From positions 1-64,000 of the forward strand of contig NZ_JBGOSE010000001.1 in the NCBI RefSeq assembly GCF_041538045.1: a stretch of 64,000 nt of DNA. Direction: 5' to 3'. This DNA comes from Aliiglaciecola sp041538045 (GTDB lineage: Bacteria; Pseudomonadota; Gammaproteobacteria; Enterobacterales; Alteromonadaceae). Under the pieces are notes generated by a model. The model was given only the letters and a program-made list of their open reading frames with translations. It had not been told where the DNA came from and made no database searches. A program made the position numbers and the translations under genes. Positions 1 through 8,249 of the stretch are shown here, one piece after another (within the stretch, counting starts at the first letter, position 1; every line of letters begins with the position of its first letter).

Positions 1-470
1 CTGCATAAGGCATGTTTTAGACACCTAATTCTTGGGTCAGTAAGAATTGCCCCCTTTAGCACTAAAATATGTGCATTTACATGCTCCCTATATGAAGCGT
101 ACTCACCTACTACACCATGAGGGATTAGCCATGCCTCGAGAACATCAAATTTTTCGTCATATATTACCGCTGCCAATTCGTCGAAGTCTTTTTCTTTGTA
201 TTTGCGAATTGCGCTAAGTTGTCTGGAATTATTTTTGGGAGTGACTCTACGCCCTTTTATTTGGATCTTGACTCCAGTTTCACTGATCCCGTCATATCCG
301 GCCTTGGAATTTGCCTCAAGCTCTAAACCTAGAGCTTTTGCAACAAGCCATTCAGTATAATCACCTAGAGGATTATTTTGAGTTCTTACAACTCCGCGAC
401 CTTTAAGCTCATTTGTAATTGATGCTTGTAGTTGTAAAAGCTCCTTAACTTCCATTTTATCTAAATGCAC
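1..470 (-). CDS. Partial PD-(D/E)xK nuclease-like protein (DUF6998-like)
   Basis: The 5' part of a minus-strand gene whose 3' end lies beyond the window; about 156 codons are visible with no stop. I read a GTG start at 470-468 because a GAGG lies 6 bases upstream; an in-frame ATG at 455 is the alternative. Early residues contain GDYTEWLVAKAL, then GYDGI, then IQIKGR, an E...D...xIK arrangement typical of the PD-(D/E)xK restriction-endonuclease fold. I recall similar small proteins annotated DUF6998, but this is from memory. Function cannot be stated: a nuclease or restriction-like protein is an inference from the motif. It faces away from the rest of the window, next to decayed DNA, which suits an accessory gene. 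Confidence 0.6.
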   Translation of the reverse strand, partial: MHLDKMEVKELLQLQASITNELKGRGVVRTQNNPLGDYTEWLVAKALGLELEANSKAGYDGISETGVKIQIKGRRVTPKNNSRQLSAIRKYKEKDFDELAAVIYDEKFDVLEAWLIPHGVVGEYASYREHVNAHILVLKGAILTDPRIRCLKHALC

Positions 471-508
471 AATCTTCCTCAGGGCAGCTAACAGTATTAA
501 TAAGTCGC

Positions 509-536
509 AAAAGCCCGTGTTTAAACACGGACTTTT
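509..536. terminator. Palindromic hairpin with A/T flanks
   Basis: A near-perfect inverted repeat: AAAAG, one mismatched base, the palindrome CCGTGTTTAAACACGG, one mismatched base, then CTTTT. It could act as a bidirectional terminator. It sits just upstream of the nuclease-like gene, so it probably stops a transcript coming from the decayed region rather than ending a gene seen here. Confidence 0.45.
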
Positions 537-539
537 ACC

Positions 540-1125
540 GTATACAAATTAACCTATTCTAATCACAGAGTGTAACTTATTACAACATATAGGTTTTTTC
601 GGATATCCGTCCTCCCTCCTTTGAAAATACGGCAATTATCCGTAATCTTGCATGGTTACGGTGTTGAAGTTAAGTCTGTGTACAATGACATTATTCGATG
701 GAGAGGCGACGTTGATTTTCTATATGGTTGAAAGACTATAAATGGCAAACTTGCGACGACCAGAATTGATTTAGTTCTGTTAATCGAATTGGGCTGATCA
801 AGGTATGGCTTATTCATTCAAGTCTGGCTTACGATATTTCAAGGGATCTAACCCCGCAGGTTACTATCAAACCTGTCCTGATTATTAAGCGAAGAACTGT
901 ATATTGCAGAAGTTCAGAGTTAGAATGATTTAAAGGTAAGGCACAAGAGCAACATAAATCTGATACAGATTTTAGAGAGCTAAATCCATTCTTTCTTGAT
1001 GTATTTAAGGGCTCAGCTTTGGTTAGTTGGCAGTAAAATTAAAAGCCGCTTATATAGGCTATGTAAACAAACTGGCCATCAAGGCAACTAAACCAATTGG
1101 GCTAAAAATAAGGTTGTAATCATTC
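540..1125. other. Gene-poor stretch with decayed coding traces
   Basis: No intact ORF of useful size. A short palindrome (CGGATATCCG) lies near 600-609. From about 860 to 1036 the plus strand reads as protein-like text only if one internal stop and a frame change are allowed: a segment with SEELYIAEVQS, then one with DTDFRELNPFFLDVF, ending in a stop at about 1036. Another fragment around 741-888 has internal stops in every frame. This looks like a remnant of one or two genes, possibly left by a past insertion or deletion. The parent family is not recognised and the decay reading is an inference. Confidence 0.3.
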
Positions 1126-1863
1126 ATGCAAATTCAAAAAGACACCATCGATTTAAATACCGCCACAGGACCAATGCGTTGTTATATTTATCGCCCTGTG
1201 GATGAGGGCGTTTATCCGTCCATTATTTTTTATTCTGAAATTTTTCAGCAAACTGCGCCCATTAGTCGCTCTGCCGCCATCATGGCTTGCCATGGTTTTG
1301 TGGTGATTGTTCCTGAAATTTTTCATGAGCTTAATGCCCTTGGCACCGTTTTAGCCTACGACGATGTTGGCAAAGATAAAGGTAATGCAGATAAGAGCCA
1401 AAAGCCCTTAATTGACCATGACACCGATACTGTGGCCATGCTGGATTTTGTGAATTCTGCTTCTTATTGTTCAGGTGAAGTGGGAGCTATGGGGGTCTGT
1501 ATTGGTGGGCACTTGGCTTACCGGGCGGCCCTTAACCCTGCCATTAAAGGTGCTTTTTGTTTATATGCAACAGATATCCACAATAACGCTTTGAGTGCAG
1601 CGCCAGAGCAACAAAGCTTAGCCAGAATGGCCGATATTCAAGGGGAGATTCATTTTGTGTGGGGTAAACAAGATCCCCATGTGCCTAAAGAGGGTAGATT
1701 AACTGTTTATCAGCAATGCCTGGCAACGGGCATTAATTATCAATGGTGTGAAGTGAATGGTGTACATGCATTTATGCGAGATGAAGGAGAGCGTTACGAC
1801 GGTGCTTTAGCCTTGCAAATGTATCAACAGGCGGTCGCTTTATTTCAGCGAGTGCTGCGTTGA
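1126..1863 (+). CDS. Dienelactone hydrolase family protein
   Basis: A 245-residue alpha/beta-hydrolase of the dienelactone hydrolase family, which cleaves lactone or ester bonds with a Cys-His-Asp triad. The triad is visible: Cys125 in GVCIGGH, Asp183 in GKQDPHVP and His214 in NGVHAF. Glu38 in YSEIF matches the conserved Glu near the nucleophile. No signal peptide, so cytoplasmic. Length is typical. The start is the first ATG; the upstream AAGG is a weak and distant ribosome site. It is separated from the decayed region upstream and the prenyltransferase downstream by its own gaps, so probably monocistronic. The natural substrate cannot be read from the sequence. Confidence 0.85.
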   Translation: MQIQKDTIDLNTATGPMRCYIYRPVDEGVYPSIIFYSEIFQQTAPISRSAAIMACHGFVVIVPEIFHELNALGTVLAYDDVGKDKGNADKSQKPLIDHDTDTVAMLDFVNSASYCSGEVGAMGVCIGGHLAYRAALNPAIKGAFCLYATDIHNNALSAAPEQQSLARMADIQGEIHFVWGKQDPHVPKEGRLTVYQQCLATGINYQWCEVNGVHAFMRDEGERYDGALALQMYQQAVALFQRVLR

Positions 1864-2012
1864 TCAATTTTTAGAGTTGTTTTTTGGGCGTAAACTTTAG
1901 ATACTCAAAGAGAAGTTTTAAGGGCCGTGGAGTACGCGTGCTTTTCGGTTTTTAATTATACATTCACTGCACTACGTCAATTTTTTGAGCTCACAACATA
2001 GAAGAGGTGACA

Positions 2013-3014
2013 ATGTCACAGGCCATATGGATTCATGCACTTAAGACTGTGCCCCAGATCGATAAAGCATCTTGGGATAGTTTAAATATTTTGACTAAAT
2101 GGCTGGTGGCGAGTCGCTTTTCAGTCACGATCATGAGTTTTACCTCGGCTATTATTGGCATATTACTGGCGTTAAGTACCGCTAGTGTCGATTTAAGCCT
2201 TGCGGCTTTGTGCATCATCGGTTTGGTGTTAGCCCATGCCACCAATAACTTGCTGAATGATTATACCGACTCGGCAAGAGGGGTAGATAAAGGAAATTAC
2301 TTCCGCACCCAATACGGTACCCATGTTCTGGAAAGCGGATTGCTCACTAAATCACAGTTGATGAAGTATATAGTCGCAACAGGGGGCTTAGCGATTATAT
2401 GTGGCGCCAGTATCATTTACATCCGCGGTATTGAAGTGTTGTGGTTAATGTTAGCTGGGGCATTTTTTGTGTTGTTTTACACCTGGCCGTTGAAGAAACT
2501 TGCCCTAGGCGAGGTGTCAGTTTTAGTTGTGTGGGGGCCATTAATGGTCGGCGGAGCTTATTATGTTAGCAGCGGACAATGGAGTAACGCTGCTATGTTA
2601 ATTGGTACTTTATACGCTTTGGCACCCACAGCGGTTATTTTTGGTAAACATATCGATAAAATTGAGATGGATAAGAGCAAAGGGATTTATTCCCTACCGG
2701 TGTTGCTTGGTGCCAGTAATTCGCGAAAAGCGGTACAAGTTATGCTGTTATCTCAGTATGTTTTGGCCGCCTACATTTATGTAAACGGCTACATTGGTTT
2801 TAGTATTTTAATTTTATTAGTCACCTTACCCACGCTTATTCAAACACTTAAAGTGTTCAATAAGGAACGGCCCACAGAGATGCCAGAGGGCTTTCGTAAA
2901 GAAGTTTGGCCGTTGTGGTTTGCGCCCAATGCTTTTCAATATACTCGGCGTTTCAGTTTGCTGTTTTTGCTGATGTTAATCTTAGAAAATATTATCTCTG
3001 GCATAGGCGTATAA
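2013..3014 (+). CDS. UbiA family prenyltransferase (MenA-like)
   Basis: A polytopic membrane protein of 333 residues with about eight hydrophobic segments. The hallmark first Asp-rich motif N-D-x-x-D-x-x-x-x-x-D is present at residues 82-92 (NDYTDSARGVD), and a second Asp-rich loop follows in KHIDKIEMD. UbiA enzymes attach a polyprenyl chain to an aromatic acceptor; the sequence resembles 1,4-dihydroxy-2-naphthoate (MenA-type) members more than 4-hydroxybenzoate ones, but this is a judgement by eye. I chose ATG 2013, with AGAGG 5 bases upstream, over the in-frame GTG at 2007, which overlaps that ribosome site. It converges on the fumarate reductase operon, which in other bacteria draws on a low-potential quinol, so a menaquinone-related role is plausible but unproven. 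Confidence 0.75.
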   Translation: MSQAIWIHALKTVPQIDKASWDSLNILTKWLVASRFSVTIMSFTSAIIGILLALSTASVDLSLAALCIIGLVLAHATNNLLNDYTDSARGVDKGNYFRTQYGTHVLESGLLTKSQLMKYIVATGGLAIICGASIIYIRGIEVLWLMLAGAFFVLFYTWPLKKLALGEVSVLVVWGPLMVGGAYYVSSGQWSNAAMLIGTLYALAPTAVIFGKHIDKIEMDKSKGIYSLPVLLGASNSRKAVQVMLLSQYVLAAYIYVNGYIGFSILILLVTLPTLIQTLKVFNKERPTEMPEGFRKEVWPLWFAPNAFQYTRRFSLLFLLMLILENIISGIGV

Positions 3015-3036
3015 CCCTAGGATAAAAGCCATTTGC

Positions 3037-3429
3037 TTAGCTGATAATACCCGCTAACCAAATGCCTAAGGTTAGCAAACTGATCACTGCGGCGAGTCCA
3101 TAACATATCAGTTTGACTAGCCCATGGTGTTGTACCTTTAAGTCGTGTAAACCATGGCGAATACGGTGGGCAGCATGAAATGTGGGCAGAATAATAAAAG
3201 CGCCACTGAACATCAGCCCCCAAAAACTAAAAAACCAATTGTGGGCTTGGGCATAGCTAAACTCCATCAATCCCAAGGGTTGCAGTAAACCTAAAAATAA
3301 CACGGCGGCGGGAATAAAAACCGCAAAACACACGCCGCCAGCGCTGAATAATGCCCACCAAACCGGTTCAATACTGCGCTGGGGTTTCGTAGCAGTCTTA
3401 TCGCTGTTTTGTGTTGTTAGCGAATTCAT
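3037..3429 (-). CDS. frdD: Fumarate reductase membrane anchor subunit D
   Basis: The second membrane anchor of quinol:fumarate reductase; with FrdC it binds quinol and attaches the FrdAB catalytic unit to the cytoplasmic side of the inner membrane. The protein is 130 residues with three hydrophobic segments, slightly longer than the E. coli subunit. The conserved segment AHRIRHGLHDL lies between the second and third membrane helices. The start at 3429 overlaps the frdC stop by 4 bases (ATGA), the usual translational coupling; a longer in-frame ORF extending up to 3657 is only read-through into frdC sequence. It is the last gene of frdABCD and ends 22 bases from the convergent prenyltransferase gene. 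Confidence 0.9.
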   Translation of the reverse strand: MNSLTTQNSDKTATKPQRSIEPVWWALFSAGGVCFAVFIPAAVLFLGLLQPLGLMEFSYAQAHNWFFSFWGLMFSGAFIILPTFHAAHRIRHGLHDLKVQHHGLVKLICYGLAAVISLLTLGIWLAGIIS

Positions 3430-3809
3430 AAGTTCCCCCAAAATAACCAGAAAAATAAGATGATCACTGAGAATACGCCGGCCCATTGTCCTGCTACGAG
3501 CAGATTGGCTGGCACTGTAATTTCCCCAATTCGAATTGGCATCACTCTGGGAAACAACACAAAAAAGGTCCATGCGTGAAATAGACTGGCCATTAGGGCG
3601 ATTAGGTTGATGACCAACACCCAAGGTTGAGCCATGGCGGCTTGCCAGTTGAGCCAATGACTTTCACCTTGCCATAAACTGAAAATGCCAGAGACTAAAC
3701 ACAAGATAAAAAATGTGAGGGGCAATACCGTCGCTTCTCGCAACATATAGGCTTTAAAGGCATTGTGTTTTAACCACCAGGTGCGAGACAGGCTTGTGTG
3801 ATAAGTCAT
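3426..3809 (-). CDS. frdC: Fumarate reductase membrane anchor subunit C
   Basis: Membrane anchor of 127 residues with three hydrophobic helices. The segment MLREATVLP near residues 22-30 carries the Glu that corresponds to E. coli FrdC Glu29, implicated in quinol chemistry, and the family segment FHAWTFFVLFPRVMP follows. Its start overlaps the frdB stop and its stop overlaps the frdD start, each by an ATGA. Together with FrdD it forms the b-heme-free anchor typical of E. coli-type enzymes; I see no conserved axial His pair, in keeping with that class. Confidence 0.92.
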   Translation of the reverse strand: MTYHTSLSRTWWLKHNAFKAYMLREATVLPLTFFILCLVSGIFSLWQGESHWLNWQAAMAQPWVLVINLIALMASLFHAWTFFVLFPRVMPIRIGEITVPANLLVAGQWAGVFSVIILFFWLFWGNL

Positions 3810-4525
3810 AAATTCCCCTTAAATAATTCGATAATCATGTCTTTAGCGGATTCAACTTTAGATTGATTAACTGCCGCAGCGGGATCTACATTCTTCGGGC
3901 AGACTTTTGAGCAAAATCCCACAAAAGTGCAGCTCCACGCGCCTTCTTCGGTATTCAACAACGGCATGCGTTGGGCTTTGCCGTGATCACGGTTATCCAA
4001 GTTGTAACGATGGGCTAGGGTGATAGCTGCCGGGCCTAAAAATTCAGGGTTTAAGCCAAACTGCGGGCAAGCAGAATAACAAAGTCCGCAGTTTATACAG
4101 TCGGAAAATTGTTGGTATTTCGCCATTTGTGCAGGGGTTTGTTTATGTGTTTCTGTGATGTTTTTCTCATCACTGATCAAATAGGGTTTTACCGCTTCAA
4201 GATGAGTTAAAAACGCATCCATATCCACAATTAAATCCCGCTCTACGGGGAAGTGGGCTAAAGGTTCGAGGAATATAGTGTCGGGGTAGTTACGCAAAAA
4301 GGTTTTACAGCCTAGTTTCGGGATACCATTGACCATAAGGCCGCATGAACCACAAATTGCCATTCTGCAAGACCAGCGATAACTCAAAGAGGGATCTAAC
4401 TCTTCTTTAATATAATTCAGTGCGCCGAGTACCGAGGTGCTGTCATCACAGGGAATATCAAATTGCTGCACAAAAGGCGTTTCTGAGGTTTCTGGCAAAT
4501 AACGACTGATATTAATGGTTTTCAT
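3806..4525 (-). CDS. frdB: Fumarate reductase iron-sulfur subunit
   Basis: A 239-residue electron-transfer subunit carrying electrons from quinol to the FrdA flavin. Three Fe-S cluster motifs are visible in order: a plant-ferredoxin-type [2Fe-2S] set (CRMAICGSCG and a later GC), a [4Fe-4S] set (CINCGLCYSACP) and a [3Fe-4S] set (C-x5-CSKVCP). The start at 4525 is fixed by a strong AAGGAGGT upstream; the in-frame extension to 4588 has no family similarity and overlaps frdA. The true start still overlaps the frdA end by 14 bases, pointing to coupled translation. Confidence 0.95.
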   Translation of the reverse strand: MKTINISRYLPETSETPFVQQFDIPCDDSTSVLGALNYIKEELDPSLSYRWSCRMAICGSCGLMVNGIPKLGCKTFLRNYPDTIFLEPLAHFPVERDLIVDMDAFLTHLEAVKPYLISDEKNITETHKQTPAQMAKYQQFSDCINCGLCYSACPQFGLNPEFLGPAAITLAHRYNLDNRDHGKAQRMPLLNTEEGAWSCTFVGFCSKVCPKNVDPAAAVNQSKVESAKDMIIELFKGNL

Positions 4526-6332
4526 TTTTGACCTCCTTACCTGCGTCACCGTATGCCCGTGTTGCTGGTGGCAACAGTGAAGTGTCAACTGGTTGCCAAG
4601 CTAGCTGTGCATCATTATTGGCTTGGTAGTGCACCAAACTATGTTGTAAAAAGTGCTCATCGTCACGGGTGGTGCAGCCTTCATCAAGGCGCTGGTGGGC
4701 ACCTCTGGATTCAAGGCGCTGGTGGGCACCTCTGGATTCACGGCGTTGTAGTGCGGCCAAGCAGGTTGCTTCGGCCACATCTATGCCAAAACCCACTTCA
4801 ATGCATTGTAATAATTCCGTGTTATAGCCGAGGCTTTTATCACTAATGCCTATTTGTTGGTAGCGAGCTTTTAGCGCCCGCAGGGTAGTGAGGGTTTGCT
4901 GCATGCCTGCTTGATCGCGATATATTCCGCAGCCTTCTTCCATGCTTTTCACTAACTCTCGTTTAATGGCTACCCAGCTTTCTGAACCTTGCTGGTTACG
5001 TAAGTCGTTGATGCGTTGTTGTTGAAGATGAAATTGAGCTTCTAAGGTCGCCGCTGGGGTGAGTGCTTGTTGTTGACTAAAATCTGCCGCTTGTACACCG
5101 GCTAAACGACCAAATACCAACAACTCACTGAGTGAATTGGACCCCAATCGGTTGGCGCCATGTAAACCCACTGAAGCACATTCACCAACGGCAAACAGGC
5201 CTTTAATGGTCGTTTCACACTGGGTATTGGTGGTGATCCCGCCCATGGTGTAATGCACCGCCGGACGCACTGGAATAGGCTGTTTAACTGGATCCACGTT
5301 GACATAGGATTTGGCTAACTCACAAATAAAGGGAAGACGTTCATTTAAATAGGCTTTTCCTAAATGGCGTAAATCTAAATAGACAACATCACTGTCGCCA
5401 TAACGGCCTGTCCGTCCTGCTTGCTGTTCGTGCCAAAACGCTTGAGACAATTTATCTCTAGGGCCCAACTCCATGTATTTGTTTTTCGGCTCGCCAATGG
5501 GCGTTTCTGGGCCTAAGCCGTAATCTTGCAGGTAACGATAGCCCTGTTTATTTAGCATTAAACCACCTTCCCCTCGAGAGGCTTCGGTGATTAAAATGCC
5601 AGAACCCGGTAGGCCAGTGGGATGATACTGCACAAATTCCATGTCTCGCAGCGCTACGCCGTGTCGATAAGCTAGCGCCATACCATCACCGGTAACAATG
5701 CCACCGTTGGTGTTGAAGCGAAATAGTCTGCCTGCACCACCTGTGGCTAAAATAACCGATTTGGCGCGAATGAGATGTAACTCACCGGTGGCAATTTCTA
5801 AGGCGACAATGCCTGCGATTCGCTCTTCGTTTACCACTAAGTCGAGTACAAAAAATTCATCAAGACGCTGGATCTGACCATAACGCAAGGAGGTTTGAAA
5901 CAGCGTATGTAACAAATGAAAACCGGTTTTATCTGCGGCAAACCAAGTGCGTTCTATTTTCATGCCGCCAAACCGACGGACTTGCACGGAACCATCTTTT
6001 TTGCGGCTCCAAGGGCAGCCCCAATGTTCCATTTGCACTAATTCTTGATGGGCGTGGCGCACAAAATAATCGACGACCGCTTGCTCGGCTAACCAGTCAC
6101 CCCCTGCAACTGTGTCTTCAATGTGGGCGTCAAAACTATCGTCGTCACGGGTTACTGCTGCTGCACCGCCTTCTGCCGCCACTGTGTGGGAGCGCATAGG
6201 ATACACTTTGGATACTAAACCAATACGTAAATCACAGCCGTTTTTTTGTGCCTGCTCGGCAGCTGCAATGCTGGCTCGTAATCCCGCTCCACCACCTCCA
6301 ACAATAAGTACGTCATAATCTTTGTATTTCAT
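4512..6332 (-). CDS. frdA: Fumarate reductase flavoprotein subunit
   Basis: Catalytic subunit reducing fumarate to succinate with covalently bound FAD during anaerobic respiration. The N-terminal dinucleotide fold VGGGGAGLRA (residues 11-20), the flavinylation site RSHTVAAEGG with His49, the TEASRGEGG segment and the HGANRLGSNSL segment are all present. At 606 residues it is about the family length, but it carries an exact tandem duplication of nine residues (ESRGAHQRL at 532-540 and 541-549) inside the conserved C-terminal RxESRGAHxRxD motif, encoded by a 27-bp repeat. The reading frame is kept and the rest of the protein is normal, so activity may be retained. First gene of frdABCD; AGGA precedes the ATG. 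Confidence 0.95.
   Translation of the reverse strand: MKYKDYDVLIVGGGGAGLRASIAAAEQAQKNGCDLRIGLVSKVYPMRSHTVAAEGGAAAVTRDDDSFDAHIEDTVAGGDWLAEQAVVDYFVRHAHQELVQMEHWGCPWSRKKDGSVQVRRFGGMKIERTWFAADKTGFHLLHTLFQTSLRYGQIQRLDEFFVLDLVVNEERIAGIVALEIATGELHLIRAKSVILATGGAGRLFRFNTNGGIVTGDGMALAYRHGVALRDMEFVQYHPTGLPGSGILITEASRGEGGLMLNKQGYRYLQDYGLGPETPIGEPKNKYMELGPRDKLSQAFWHEQQAGRTGRYGDSDVVYLDLRHLGKAYLNERLPFICELAKSYVNVDPVKQPIPVRPAVHYTMGGITTNTQCETTIKGLFAVGECASVGLHGANRLGSNSLSELLVFGRLAGVQAADFSQQQALTPAATLEAQFHLQQQRINDLRNQQGSESWVAIKRELVKSMEEGCGIYRDQAGMQQTLTTLRALKARYQQIGISDKSLGYNTELLQCIEVGFGIDVAEATCLAALQRRESRGAHQRLESRGAHQRLDEGCTTRDDEHFLQHSLVHYQANNDAQLAWQPVDTSLLPPATRAYGDAGKEVKNENH
4684..4740. repeat. 27-bp in-frame tandem duplication in frdA
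   Basis: Two identical 27-bp copies lie side by side at 4685-4711 and 4712-4738; identity extends one base to the left and two to the right before the match breaks. Each copy encodes ESRGAHQRL on the minus strand. Perfect identity over third codon positions points to a recent slippage or duplication event rather than an old insertion, or to an assembly artefact. Confidence 0.95.
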
Positions 6333-6655
6333 TTCGTCCTATTTCCCTAACGGTGTGTTATCCAACTTAGCTCAATTTAAATCCCGCCTTTGTAAACAGG
6401 TGTTAGCTTTAGGTAGATAATATAACCATAAAATAAATAAGGTTAATACTGCTAAACGAGCAAATAATGACCTTGATCAATGAAATTTGCTTAGTTCGAG
6501 TGGTTTTAGGAGGATGCACAAAGCAAAGTGGCTAGTGCATCTTTTTTTTAGGCTAGTGGCGCGATATTTAATGTGAGTATTAGAGCCGCATAGGGGAAAT
6601 GTTTGCGAAAGGTAGATAGCAGAGCAAGCCTTAACTTGCTCTGTTTATATGCTGT
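6333..6655. other. Intergenic region between frdA and the SDR gene
   Basis: 323 bases without a gene. The frdA-proximal part holds the candidate FNR site and promoter elements. At 6620-6643 there is a perfect 9-bp hairpin (CAGAGCAAG / CTTGCTCTG) just beyond the SDR stop. It lacks a clear T tract on the minus strand, so its role as SDR terminator is tentative. Nothing else is recognised. Confidence 0.5.
6467..6480 (-). promoter_or_regulatory. Candidate FNR site upstream of frdA
   Basis: Read on the minus strand the 14-mer TTGATCAAGGTCAT matches the FNR consensus TTGAT-N4-ATCAA at 8 of 10 positions. It lies about 135 bases upstream of the frdA start. Possible -10 elements on the same strand are TATTAA at 6448-6443 and TATTAT at 6422-6417. 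Oxygen-responsive control of frd by FNR is known in enterics; here it is inferred from this match only. Confidence 0.35.
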
Positions 6656-7405
6656 TTAACTCATTTTCTTTAGCCAGCTCAGGGGGACTATGCTCAAAAT
6701 GGGTCGAAAGACCACCCAAGGCCATGCCGGCACGTAGCTGTTTGCGCCTTCTTTTTCGATGGCCTTAACCATGGCTTTACAGCCTGTTTCTGTATCTACA
6801 ATAAAGGGAACTTTTTTAACTTTTTCGTTAATTTCACTTTTGATAAAACCAGGATGCACTGTGGATACTTTAATGGGTGTGTCTAATACATCAATTCTCA
6901 TGCCTTCCGTGAGGGAGCTTAAGCCTGCTTTTGTGGCAGCATAAACATTCATGGCTCTGCGTGCGCCACGAATGGCACTGATAGACGAAATTGTGACTAA
7001 GTGTCCAGCATTTTGTTGTCGGAATATGGCCATAGCGGCTTCACACTGGGCAATTGCTGAAACAAAGTTGGTGATGGCTGTCTGCTTATTGGCGTAAAAA
7101 TATCCTGTACCAATAGGCGCACCTTTTCCCATGCCCGCATTTACAATTACTCTGTCGATCTGGCCAAATTCTTGATGGAATTGGTCAAATACTTCGAATA
7201 CTTGATCATGGTTGTCCACGTCTAAAGATTTAATTGACACCTTAATATTCGGATTGATGCTGAGTAGTTCTTGTTTTAACTCTTCCAAGCGCTCAATACG
7301 GCGAGCACACAAGGCTAGGTTTCTGTTCATTTTGGCAAACTCGATGGCCATGCCTTTACCTAGACCAGAGCTGGCACCGGTAATTAATATGTTTTTTCTG
7401 TTCAT
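6656..7405 (-). CDS. SDR family NAD(P)-dependent oxidoreductase
   Basis: A classical short-chain dehydrogenase/reductase of 249 residues. The cofactor motif TGASSGLGKG is at 9-18, the NAG motif at 89-91, and the catalytic residues Ser141, Tyr155 and Lys159 (YAATK) are in place. The C-terminus ends in a hydrophobic stretch (PWVVFRPILSIVPLSW) that could associate with the membrane. It follows the histidine phosphatase gene with a 30-base gap and is probably co-transcribed with it. The substrate is unknown; lipid or alcohol oxidoreduction would suit the acyl-CoA dehydrogenase nearby, but that is inference. Confidence 0.85.
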   Translation of the reverse strand: MNRKNILITGASSGLGKGMAIEFAKMNRNLALCARRIERLEELKQELLSINPNIKVSIKSLDVDNHDQVFEVFDQFHQEFGQIDRVIVNAGMGKGAPIGTGYFYANKQTAITNFVSAIAQCEAAMAIFRQQNAGHLVTISSISAIRGARRAMNVYAATKAGLSSLTEGMRIDVLDTPIKVSTVHPGFIKSEINEKVKKVPFIVDTETGCKAMVKAIEKEGANSYVPAWPWVVFRPILSIVPLSWLKKMS

Positions 7406-7435
7406 TGTTAGACTACACTTGTTTAGGTTTAAGGG

Positions 7436-8137
7436 TTACTTATAGGTGATCAATGCTCTATTTTCACCTTCGAAATGGCTGTGTTCGTTCAAGGTAGATA
7501 AAAATACTCTAGAGGGAGTATTCACTAATTTGGTTATACCGCAATTAACTAGGGTCCAATTTACCTGCATAACTTTTTCTGCCGGCACCCCTAACAAATA
7601 CTGGCTGACCACAGATATAGGCCCACCAGAGGTAAAAACCGCTACTTTTTTCGCGCCATTTGCGTTTTTAGACACATTGTTTAAGGCTCTGATGACACGT
7701 TTCTGGTAGCAATCCCAAGATTCCACATATTGCTCACAGTGCTGACCAGACATCCAGCGATCCATGGCATCGTTAAACAATTTTTCAAAAGCCTGTTTGG
7801 GGTGATCATGTTTTAATATCCACCCTTTAACCGAGGGGGCATCAGCGAACTCTGGCCCCATTTGGGCAATGATGTCGTTATGATCGTATTCATTCCAACT
7901 GGCATCAATATTCCAGTGCGCCTCGTCTAGCTGTGAATCCATACCAGATAAACAATTTTGTAAGGTCTGTTTATGCCGTAGCATACTGCCTAAAAATACT
8001 TTATCGAAACTACCTATCCGACTTTGCAACGCACCGCCTAATACCTTAGCTTGCTGGTGCCCTATATCGGACAGTTTATCGTAATTTTGTTGGCCAAAAG
8101 ATGCTTGGCCATGCCGAATCAAATAAATAGCCGTCAA
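7436..8137 (-). CDS. Histidine phosphatase family protein
   Basis: A 233-residue member of the phosphoglycerate-mutase-like superfamily. The catalytic RHG motif occupies residues 8-10 (LIRHGQASFG), with the phosphohistidine at His9; the GGPISVV segment near residue 170 marks the C-terminal half of the fold, though the usual second catalytic His-Ala pair is not obvious there. It sits between an acyl-CoA dehydrogenase gene and an SDR gene on the same strand, and the gap to the SDR is only 30 bases. Its substrate cannot be assigned; small phosphorylated metabolites or phosphoproteins are both known for this family. Confidence 0.8.
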   Translation of the reverse strand: MTAIYLIRHGQASFGQQNYDKLSDIGHQQAKVLGGALQSRIGSFDKVFLGSMLRHKQTLQNCLSGMDSQLDEAHWNIDASWNEYDHNDIIAQMGPEFADAPSVKGWILKHDHPKQAFEKLFNDAMDRWMSGQHCEQYVESWDCYQKRVIRALNNVSKNANGAKKVAVFTSGGPISVVSQYLLGVPAEKVMQVNWTLVNCGITKLVNTPSRVFLSTLNEHSHFEGENRALITYK

Positions 8138-8171
8138 AGTTTTTCCTATTCAGTTGTTGTTATCGTCGTTA

Positions 8172-8202
8172 AATAAGCTTGATGGGGCTCATCAAGCTTA
8201 TT
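8172..8202 (-). terminator. Rho-independent terminator after the acyl-CoA dehydrogenase gene
   Basis: A perfect 13-bp stem (AATAAGCTTGATG / CATCAAGCTTATT) with a 5-base loop lies 48 bases past the acyl-CoA dehydrogenase stop. On the minus strand the stem ends in TTATT followed by TAA, a short T-rich tail. Confidence 0.65.
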
Positions 8203-8249
8203 ATTGATTGTATTGGCTTAGCGTATTAACCGCGTTACGGCAATTGCAC

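Noticed and set aside
3430..3657. N-terminal extension of FrdD
   Set aside because: The added residues are out-of-frame frdC sequence; the ATGA overlap and family length fix the start at 3429.
4553..4846. Plus-strand 97-residue ORF with repeated GAGGHLWI text
   Set aside because: Antisense to frdA; the repeat is the 27-bp duplication read backwards.
7406..7435. Separate promoter for the SDR gene
   Set aside because: Only 30 bases after the histidine phosphatase stop, without recognisable -35/-10 elements.
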